From a bacterium (GTDB taxonomy: Bacteria > Omnitrophota > Gorgyraeia > Velamenicoccales > JABMQK01): a stretch of 10,463 nt of DNA. The notes beneath the pieces were generated by a model. The model made no database searches. It was not told the origin of the DNA and saw only the letters and a list, made by a program, of their open reading frames with translations. Shown in pieces: positions 6,223 to 10,463 of the stretch. The stretch spans positions 1-10,463 of the forward strand of contig JABMQK010000032.1 of NCBI GenBank assembly GCA_013203265.1, in the 5' to 3' direction. How positions within the stretch are numbered: position 1 is the stretch's first letter; each line of letters starts with the position of its first letter. Made by a program: the position numbers and the translations under genes.

Positions 6223-6253
6223 ATCAATGCGCCTGGCTGGATTCCCTGGCCTG
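6223..6253 (-). repeat. 31-bp direct repeat (tRNA-Arg 3' end), copy 2
   Basis: Matches 3667-3697 at 30 of 31 positions in the same orientation. The single difference is within the acceptor stem (CAGGCGC here, CGGGCGC there). The shared sequence runs past the tRNA end into TTGAT, so the duplication included flank. The intact tRNA-Arg also ends with the same TTGAT flank. Confidence 0.7.
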
Positions 6254-6284
6254 TCTCTTATTCTCAAAAAAACACTTAAATCAA

Positions 6285-6358
6285 TGCGCCCGGCTGGATT
6301 CGAACCAGCAATAACCAGTTCCGTAGACTGGTGCTTTATCCAATTAAGCCACGGGCGC
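6285..6358 (-). tRNA. tRNA-Arg(ACG), intact
   Basis: A 74-nt cloverleaf: acceptor GCGCCCG/CGGGCGC, D-stem GCTT/AAGC, anticodon arm CCAGT-CTACGGA-ACTGG with anticodon ACG, T-arm GCTGG-TTCGAAT-CCAGC, discriminator A. CCA is not encoded. It is the substrate type of TadA, which is encoded 2.6 kb downstream on the same strand. It lies wholly inside the T-loop insertion of another tRNA-Arg, with an AT-rich palindrome touching its 5' end where a promoter might be expected. Confidence 0.96.
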
Positions 6359-6378
6359 ATTAATTTCACGAAATTAAT
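6359..6378. repeat. Hairpin flush with the 5' end of intact tRNA-Arg
   Basis: ATTAATTTC-ac-GAAATTAAT is a 9-bp inverted repeat with a 2-nt loop ending at the base before the mature tRNA 5' end. It would lie in the 5' leader of the tRNA transcript. Confidence 0.6.
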
Positions 6379-6433
6379 TTTTCAAAGGCCAAGACAGGCG
6401 AACCTGCAACAACTAGTTCCGTAGACTGGTACT

Positions 6434-6468
6434 CCCTGGCCTGCCTTTATTTCTCTTGCCAGGGCAGG
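6434..6468 (-). mobile_element. 35-bp palindromic element in a tRNA-Arg D-loop
   Basis: The minus strand begins CCTGCCCTGGC, has the centre AAGAGAAATAAA and ends GGCAGGCCAGGG. Length and both ends match the element at 3688-3722; the centre does not. It splits GGATAG from AGTACC in the D-loop of the outer tRNA-Arg. Confidence 0.75.
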
Positions 6469-6537
6469 CTATCCAATTGAGCCACAGGCGCATATCAAAG
6501 TTAAATTTCCTTACTTTTGGTAAAAGGTAATGATTAA

Positions 6538-6807
6538 TTATAATACGATAAGGCTCTTGATATTGTAGAGGGATAGCAGGATAAACAAAATTCCAAAAAA
6601 TACTCTATTTTTAAAAATCCAATCATTTAAAAAATTAATCTTTCCTTCCAAGGTAGTAAAAAAATCAGTTTCTGATATTAGTTCAATATCAACTATCTCC
6701 TCAATACGCAAGTATAAATCTGGAAATAACAAAAAAATTAGACTAAGACAAAGTGTTCCAAAAGAAGTACCCAGACATATAAATCTAATAATAGCCACGA
6801 TTTCCAT
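6538..6807 (-). CDS. Small two-helix membrane protein, unknown function
   Basis: The 89-residue product has two hydrophobic segments, about 5-29 (IIRFICLGTSFGTLCLSLIF) and 68-88 (RVFFGILFILLSLYNIKSL). They are separated by a mostly acidic loop (LRIEEIVDIELISETDFF) and a short amphipathic stretch (INFLNDWIF). I do not recognise the family. The ATG at 6807 has no clear Shine-Dalgarno (AAAAG just before it). A weak TTGTTT - 17 bp - TAATTT promoter-like pair lies upstream. It sits alone between the palindrome array and the tRNA-Arg cluster. Its length and regular helix pattern argue for a real gene. A two-helix structural or scaffold role is possible but unsupported. Confidence 0.65.
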   Translation of the reverse strand: MEIVAIIRFICLGTSFGTLCLSLIFLLFPDLYLRIEEIVDIELISETDFFTTLEGKINFLNDWIFKNRVFFGILFILLSLYNIKSLIVL

Positions 6808-6983
6808 CTTTTATAAATTAAATTACCATATTTTAAATATTAAAACAAGAAAATAGTTGCTTTTATTGATAAAAATTCATTAAAATAGTGATGTTGAAAA
6901 ACATTAGCTCGGATAAAAATCTCAAAATACATTATTTTGAGATTCGTTGATCCTGAAATACATTATTTCAGGATCCGCCATCG

Positions 6984-7116
6984 TTCTTTCATTAATATAC
7001 AAAACGGTTAGGCGCCGAATTACATTAATTCGGCATCCGCCATTTCTTTCATTAATATACAAAACGGTTAGGCGCCGAATTACATTAATTCGGCATCCGC
7101 CATTTCTTTCATTAAT
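6984..7116. repeat. 60-bp tandem repeat, about 2.2 copies
   Basis: The sequence is identical to itself shifted by exactly 60 bp across this interval. Each unit holds the left half of the terminal palindrome (TTCTTTCATTAAT), a linker ATACAAAACGGTTAGGC and the hairpin GCCGAATTA-cat-TAATTCGGC. In the last copy the half palindrome is completed to the full 34-bp palindrome at 7097-7130. Perfect identity between units indicates recent duplication or continued homogenisation. Confidence 0.9.
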
Positions 7117-7130
7117 GAAAGAAATGGCGG
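7097..7130. repeat. Perfect 34-bp palindrome abutting a tRNA-Ser-like end
   Basis: CCGCCATTTCTTTCATT followed directly by its exact reverse complement. It shares length, CCG start and CATTAATG centre with the palindrome at 2865-2898, but the arms between differ. Its end (GCGG) overlaps GGAGAGGG, which looks like a tRNA-Ser acceptor end on the minus strand. Confidence 0.9.
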
Positions 7131-7170
7131 AGAGGGAGAGATTCCGCCAAGCTCATTTCCCTAACTCTCC
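7129..7170 (-). pseudogene. Collapsed tRNA-Ser-like remnant
   Basis: The minus strand begins GGAGAGTTAGGG and ends GAATCTCTCCCTCTCC with G in the discriminator position. Six acceptor base pairs (GGAGAG/CTCTCC) and a T-arm-like 3' end resemble tRNA-Ser, but only 42 nt lie between the ends, so no anticodon arm is present. TATTAT lies 5 bp upstream of the first G. The best support is its position: a 34-bp palindrome touches its 3' end exactly as at the intact tRNA-Ser. Chance similarity is not excluded. Confidence 0.4.
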
Positions 7171-7272
7171 GTCGGATAATAGATTGCAACGCGACTACTG
7201 AATTGTCAATAAATTAACTATTCTATACGTCTTACAAGATTTTACTGCGTTATGATAGGTTTTCGCTTTAGT

Positions 7273-7292
7273 TGGGCACAATTTGGGCACAA
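7273..7292. repeat. TGGGCACAA direct repeat, 11-bp period
   Basis: TGGGCACAA occurs at 7273-7281 and 7284-7292, just after the TolC-like gene stop. Paired sites of this size can be recombinase or regulator binding sites. No integrase or regulator is present to support either role. The rest of 7171-7304 shows nothing I can name. Confidence 0.35.
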
Positions 7293-7304
7293 ATTTAAGA
7301 TATT

Positions 7305-8738
7305 TCACTTACGCGGCCTTTGTATATCTTTTTTAGAAATCAGCTGATCTGTTATTCTTAACCACTCTATCAGAAGCTTATAATGCTGCGCATTATGAAG
7401 TATTTCGTTAAACCGATTATTATCCAAAACATTCACCGCGGCAATATAGTCATTGAGTGTTATCTTTCCAAATGAATAATTTTCTGTTTCAGCTTCCAAA
7501 ACTGATCTCGCGAGGCCAATTTTTTCTTTGGTAATATTTAAAAGCTCCTTTTCGCTCCCCATCTCAATAGACAAATTTTTAATATCAGTGTAGAGCTTAA
7601 AATGTATACTGACAGTAGAAAGCTTTGTTTTTTCAAGGGCGATTTTTGCGGCTTCATATTCTGCTTTCTCTATTTGATCAGGAAACGGCCAATCCATTGA
7701 TATTCCCACATAAGCCATGCTATCTTCATTTTTTATTCCCCAATCTTTTCCCTTAACATTGTAACCTAAAAGTAAATCTATCGAAGGCAGGAGATCATCA
7801 GCGTCTTCATCAACTTCTAAAGAACTTTTTTCTTCCAATAGATTAAGCACCTCATAGGTACGGCTTTTCTTCTTAAAAGCCTCGAAATCATCGTTAAAAG
7901 AAATCATCACCTCATCGTAGAGACTCGGTTCTTCTGGCATTATCTCCTCATCCCCTTCGTAGCGAATCGCCGCCTTAATAAAATTAAGGGCATCGGTGTA
8001 CTCTCCCCTCAGTTCAATCAGTTTTTCTTTTTTCGCCAAAACCTGCAAACTGATTTTATTGACATCAATCGAGAGCGCTATTTTGTTTTTTTGCCTGTCT
8101 TTTATATTTTGCAATAATTTTAGATTCTCCTGATAGGATGACTCACCTATCTTAAAATTTTCATACGCCTCATACCAATCGTAATACCTTACAATGATAG
8201 TCGCTAAATAATCTTCGTAGGCCTCGATGATTTGATGCATGGCAATATCAATTTCAACGCCGATAATTTTATCTTTTAATCTCGTCGCCTTGCCAAACGC
8301 ATTTTCCGCTATCGGCTGGGATACCTCAAAGTTAAAATCGGATGAGATGACTGTCGATGTATAGGATGGCGCCGCCGCATACTCAGCCGTAAGGCTTGTG
8401 CCCGTAAAAGGGAATAATTTACTTAACGAGACACTCGCATCCGTATCTTCCCTTTCTTGGTTAAGAATAAAATCATATTGCCCCTTAACCGAAAGCACGA
8501 TATCACGCGCGGGAAGCCCTAGATCTTTCTCATACTGAAGAGAAAACTCATCTATAAGAATTTTTTCAAATTCAGTGTCCTTTTGAGTTGCCAATTCAAT
8601 AAAGTCGTTTATCGTAAGAACCTTGCCTGTCTCTTGCTTTTCTTGCTCGATGGCTTCCTCGGCGATCATGACTTTTGTCAAAATAAAAAATAATGATACG
8701 GCCATAATAATCAATACTATCGCTATTCTTTTATACAT
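7305..8738 (-). CDS. TolC-family outer-membrane efflux protein
   Basis: Outer-membrane factor that forms the exit duct of a tripartite pump. The 477-residue product has an N-terminal signal (hydrophobic stretch about 5-23, likely cleavage after Ala26), then two OEP-type repeats of long amphipathic helices separated by strand segments. The strand regions include SVSLSKLFPFTGTSLTAEY in the first half and YVGISMDWPFPDQIEKAEYE in the second, equivalent positions in the internal duplication. The C-terminal helix region ends with SFGKITLNDYIAAVNVL-type sequence usual for the family. The acidic stretch DEDADD lies in the middle. The ATG at 8738 overlaps the stop of the RND gene by 8 bp (ATGTATAA), indicating translational coupling. 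Substrate is not predictable. Confidence 0.9.
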   Translation of the reverse strand: MYKRIAIVLIIMAVSLFFILTKVMIAEEAIEQEKQETGKVLTINDFIELATQKDTEFEKILIDEFSLQYEKDLGLPARDIVLSVKGQYDFILNQEREDTDASVSLSKLFPFTGTSLTAEYAAAPSYTSTVISSDFNFEVSQPIAENAFGKATRLKDKIIGVEIDIAMHQIIEAYEDYLATIIVRYYDWYEAYENFKIGESSYQENLKLLQNIKDRQKNKIALSIDVNKISLQVLAKKEKLIELRGEYTDALNFIKAAIRYEGDEEIMPEEPSLYDEVMISFNDDFEAFKKKSRTYEVLNLLEEKSSLEVDEDADDLLPSIDLLLGYNVKGKDWGIKNEDSMAYVGISMDWPFPDQIEKAEYEAAKIALEKTKLSTVSIHFKLYTDIKNLSIEMGSEKELLNITKEKIGLARSVLEAETENYSFGKITLNDYIAAVNVLDNNRFNEILHNAQHYKLLIEWLRITDQLISKKDIQRPRK

Positions 8739-10463
8739 TGTATGCCCTTCTTAAACCCAAGAATTTATATTCTGCATCCTTAAAATAACTATACACGCAA
8801 GGTACGAGGACTAAAGTAATAAGTGTCCCGAAGATAAGCCCCCAAGTCAATGCCAGCATCATCTCCGCGAGCATAGCATCGTATCCGGTAAAACCGTATG
8901 CGGTCGGCAGAAGTCCCGCAACCGTCGTAAGCGTCGTCAACATAACAGCCTTTAACCTGGTTTTCGCTATGGAGGCAATTTGTGCATTTGAGGCTTTCCT
9001 GCCTTGGGCCTTATTGTAATTTTTCTCTAATTTTACAAGCATGATTATAGAATCATTAACCACGACGCCTGCCAATCCTATCGCCCCAATAGCCGCAAAA
9101 AAACCAAACAAGACTTTACCGTGCAGCCAAAACGCCAGTACAATCCCCACGATACCGAACGGAATTACCAGCATAATTACAATAGGCCTAGTCAAGGAAT
9201 TCAATAAGATAACAAGGATAATATAAATCAATATGATCGCCATGATAATAGAATTGGAGAAGTCTCCTTGTGATTCGCGCGTATCCTTCACCTCTCCTTC
9301 AAACTTAAGTAAAACAGTGGGGTGATGAGACAAAATTTTTGGAAATTCTTTATTTTCAAAATGCTCGGCTATTTCTACCGGCGTTAGGCCTGACTCTTTT
9401 TTTATGTCGGCAAAGATTGTGGCAATCCTCTTGTAGTCCTTTCTTTCAATGGAATTCGGCGTAATGACTTCTTTAACTTCGACGATATCCCTTAGGGGAA
9501 CAAGATAATCTCCGGTATTCTCGATGGGGATATCCAGAATCTTCTCTATATCAACTTTTGCCTGATTAACAACGGTAAATCGCACATCGATTTCCTCGTC
9601 GCCATCCAGCAACTCGTAAATAACCGTTCCTTCCAGCGCTGCCCGCAACGTAGACGCAACATCATCGGCATTGATAGACAAACGCTTAATCTTTTCGCGA
9701 TTGAGGCTGAGTTTGTATTCTGGGTTTTGTAAAGGACGTTCTATCTCAACATTTTCCAGCCCGGGATGCTCTCCCATTAACTCGGCGAGTTGCTCAGTAA
9801 TCATATTTCTTATTTGGTCATCATTTTCCTGGACAATGAGCTCTATGGGGCTTCCGCTGGCGTGCCCCCATCTGCTTTTAGCTACTTTTATCTCTTTGAG
9901 GTCATTGATATCAACGAAGCGCTTTTCCCATTCTTTGATGAGTTGATCCGCAGATTTCTTGCGTTTTTCCTTAGGCAGAATCTCGATAACCATCCGGAAT
10001 TTATACTCTTCGACCGCCCTACCCCACCTACTGGTCGATATCCGCGTTCTAAAACCTATCACTTCTTTTCCGATATGGGGAGCGATGATATCCTCAACCT
10101 GCTTTGTCAATTGAGCAGTCTCATACCTATCCGCCTCTGGCGCAGCCTCACCAGTTAAAGAAATTTCCCTCGTCTCTTCATTCGGAAACATAACATACTT
10201 CATCTTTGATTTGACGATATAGCCGGAAAAAATAAGCAGTAAAACAAAAACAAGCAATACGAACCCTTTAAAGGAGAGGATCTTATTGAGCATGCTGCCG
10301 TACCGATCTTCTACTTTGTTAAACCAGTGCACCTTATTTGCCTCGGGTATTTTTTTCCTGAATCTGCTCACAAGTTTATCCCATATCGGAAAATCCAGGT
10401 GCATATGTCCCGGGAGTATCATCAGGGATTCAAAAAGGCTTGCCCCAAGCATAACAAATATGA
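8731..10463 (-). CDS. RND-family efflux permease, C-terminal part (cut by window edge)
   Basis: Inner-membrane proton-driven pump of the AcrB/HAE1 type. The reading frame is open to the window edge (IFV precedes the first internal ATG at 10452), so the N-terminal half is missing. Counting from that ATG, the visible order is: end of the first membrane block (FESLMILPGHMH), TM7 (about 64-82), the second periplasmic porter/docking region (about 83-398), TM8 from about 400, the segment GAIGLAGVVVNDSIIM (456-471) and TM11-TM12 (about 503-555). GVVVNDSI replaces the AcrB GLSAKNAIL segment that carries Lys940. This VND form is common in a large subgroup, so it is no sign of inactivity. The downstream TolC-like gene overlaps it; a membrane fusion protein would be expected upstream, outside the window. 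Confidence 0.92.
   Translation of the reverse strand, partial: IFVMLGASLFESLMILPGHMHLDFPIWDKLVSRFRKKIPEANKVHWFNKVEDRYGSMLNKILSFKGFVLLVFVLLLIFSGYIVKSKMKYVMFPNEETREISLTGEAAPEADRYETAQLTKQVEDIIAPHIGKEVIGFRTRISTSRWGRAVEEYKFRMVIEILPKEKRKKSADQLIKEWEKRFVDINDLKEIKVAKSRWGHASGSPIELIVQENDDQIRNMITEQLAELMGEHPGLENVEIERPLQNPEYKLSLNREKIKRLSINADDVASTLRAALEGTVIYELLDGDEEIDVRFTVVNQAKVDIEKILDIPIENTGDYLVPLRDIVEVKEVITPNSIERKDYKRIATIFADIKKESGLTPVEIAEHFENKEFPKILSHHPTVLLKFEGEVKDTRESQGDFSNSIIMAIILIYIILVILLNSLTRPIVIMLVIPFGIVGIVLAFWLHGKVLFGFFAAIGAIGLAGVVVNDSIIMLVKLEKNYNKAQGRKASNAQIASIAKTRLKAVMLTTLTTVAGLLPTAYGFTGYDAMLAEMMLALTWGLIFGTLITLVLVPCVYSYFKDAEYKFLGLRRAYNV

Larger units (their letters stand above)
6244..6398 (-). mobile_element. 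155-bp T-loop insertion: element ends enclosing an intact tRNA-Arg
   Basis: The insertion starts (minus) CCTGTCTTGGC and ends GACAGGCCAGGG, the same termini as the 35-bp elements apart from a matched C-to-T and G-to-A change that keeps CCTGTC/GACAGG paired. Its interior holds a complete tRNA-Arg(ACG) with flanks. It occupies the same T-loop position as the 35-bp element in the truncated copy at 3672-3763. It could be an expanded element that captured a tRNA, or a 35-bp element later split by a tRNA duplication. Confidence 0.55.
6228..6491 (-). pseudogene. Outer tRNA-Arg(ACG) interrupted in both D-loop and T-loop
   Basis: The minus strand starts GCGCCTGTGGCTCAATTGG (acceptor, D-arm) and is interrupted in the D-loop by 35 bp (6434-6468). 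It continues AGTACCAGTCTACGGAACTAG (anticodon ACG) to TTCG, is interrupted in the T-loop by 155 bp (6244-6398), and ends AATCCAGCCAGGCGCA. Total 264 nt; minus 35 and 155 leaves exactly 74 nt, the length of the intact tRNA-Arg. The acceptor pairs perfectly (GCGCCTG/CAGGCGC) and differs from the intact gene (GCGCCCG/CGGGCGC) by a compensatory base-pair change. One mismatch in the anticodon stem (CCAGT/ACTAG) and one in the T-stem (GCAGG/CCAGC) suggest decay. Bacterial tRNA introns of this kind are not known to me, so I call it a pseudogene. Confidence 0.7.
6918..7130. repeat. Array of five palindromes, CATT apex family (locus 2)
   Basis: Hairpins at 6918-6944 (arms AATCTCAAAATA/TATTTTGAGATT), 6949-6975 (GATCCTGAAATA/TATTTCAGGATC), 7014-7034 and 7074-7094 (both GCCGAATTA/TAATTCGGC) and 7097-7130 (perfect 34-bp palindrome). 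All have CATT at the apex on the plus strand. ATCCG-type linkers recur. The order short 9-bp hairpin, then 34-bp palindrome, then tRNA-Ser-like 3' end is the same as in the 2779-2898 array. No protein gene is credible in the 6808-7304 gap. Confidence 0.85.

Noticed and set aside
6244..6398. Group I intron in tRNA
   Set aside because: Bacterial tRNA group I introns sit in the anticodon loop and are larger with a conserved core; this insertion is in the T-loop and contains a tRNA gene.
6227..6424. Plus-strand open frame of 65 codons
   Set aside because: It runs through the tRNA-Arg cluster on the opposite strand and has no protein features.
6511..6530. Terminator hairpin after the small membrane protein gene
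   Set aside because: TTACTTTTGGTAAAAGGTAA pairs only with a bulge and has no T-tract on the gene strand.
6984..7116. CRISPR array
   Set aside because: The 60-bp units are fully identical with no variable spacers, and no cas gene is nearby.
6947..7201. Plus-strand open frame of 84 codons with a repeated peptide
   Set aside because: It merely translates the 60-bp tandem repeat and the hairpins; a 60-bp period keeps any frame open. No ribosome-binding site or family resemblance.
9665..10158. Plus-strand open frames within the RND gene
   Set aside because: Antisense to a clear RND periplasmic domain; no ribosome-binding site and no recognisable domain.

Overview
The window is AT-rich bacterial chromosome with every protein gene on the minus strand. 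The organism is a diderm: there is an outer-membrane PagL-type lipid A deacylase and an RND pump followed by a TolC-family outer-membrane channel. The gene content would suit an uncultured lineage such as Omnitrophota/PVC-like bacteria, but that placement is a guess from general impression and nothing in the window proves it.

Layout, read in the direction of transcription (right to left). (1) 10463-7305: the C-terminal part of an RND efflux permease, overlapping by 8 bp a TolC-like outer-membrane factor. Together they form the end of a tripartite efflux operon. (2) 7304-6808: no protein gene. This stretch holds a short direct repeat (TGGGCACAA twice), a collapsed tRNA-Ser-like remnant, and an array of palindromes with a 60-bp tandem repeat. 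(3) 6807-6538: a small two-helix membrane protein of unknown function. (4) 6491-6228: a tRNA-Arg(ACG) gene interrupted in its D-loop and T-loop. The T-loop insertion contains a second, intact tRNA-Arg(ACG). (5) 6173-3808: a membrane-embedded spermidine-synthase-like protein split into two reading frames at a run of seven T. (6) 3763-3672: a 5'-truncated tRNA-Arg(ACG) copy whose T-loop holds a 35-bp palindromic element. (7) tadA, whose product deaminates A34 of tRNA-Arg(ACG). (8) A tRNA-Ser fragment, an intact tRNA-Ser(GCT) and a second palindrome array. (9) The pagL-like gene, dnaX and the start of recR. The order tadA - tRNA-Ser - dnaX - recR recalls a common bacterial arrangement, here with pagL inserted and without ybaB between dnaX and recR.

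The most unusual content is the association of small palindromes with tRNA genes. One family is 35 bp long with fixed ends (CCTGYCYTGGC ... CAGGCCAGGG, minus strand) and a variable middle, and it sits inside tRNA D- and T-loops. Removing the two insertions from the outer tRNA-Arg leaves exactly 74 nt, the length of the intact copy. A second family is a set of hairpins that all carry CATT at the apex. They are chained by ATCCG-like linkers and end in a perfect 34-bp palindrome abutting a tRNA-Ser 3' end, at two loci. I read these as small palindromic mobile or repeat elements that target tRNA genes. No transposase or integrase is visible in the window.

Two further points deserve checking: a U UUU UUU motif in the correct phase at the frame break of the spermidine-synthase-like gene, and an A AAA AAG heptamer in dnaX in the same phase as the Escherichia coli tau/gamma frameshift site.
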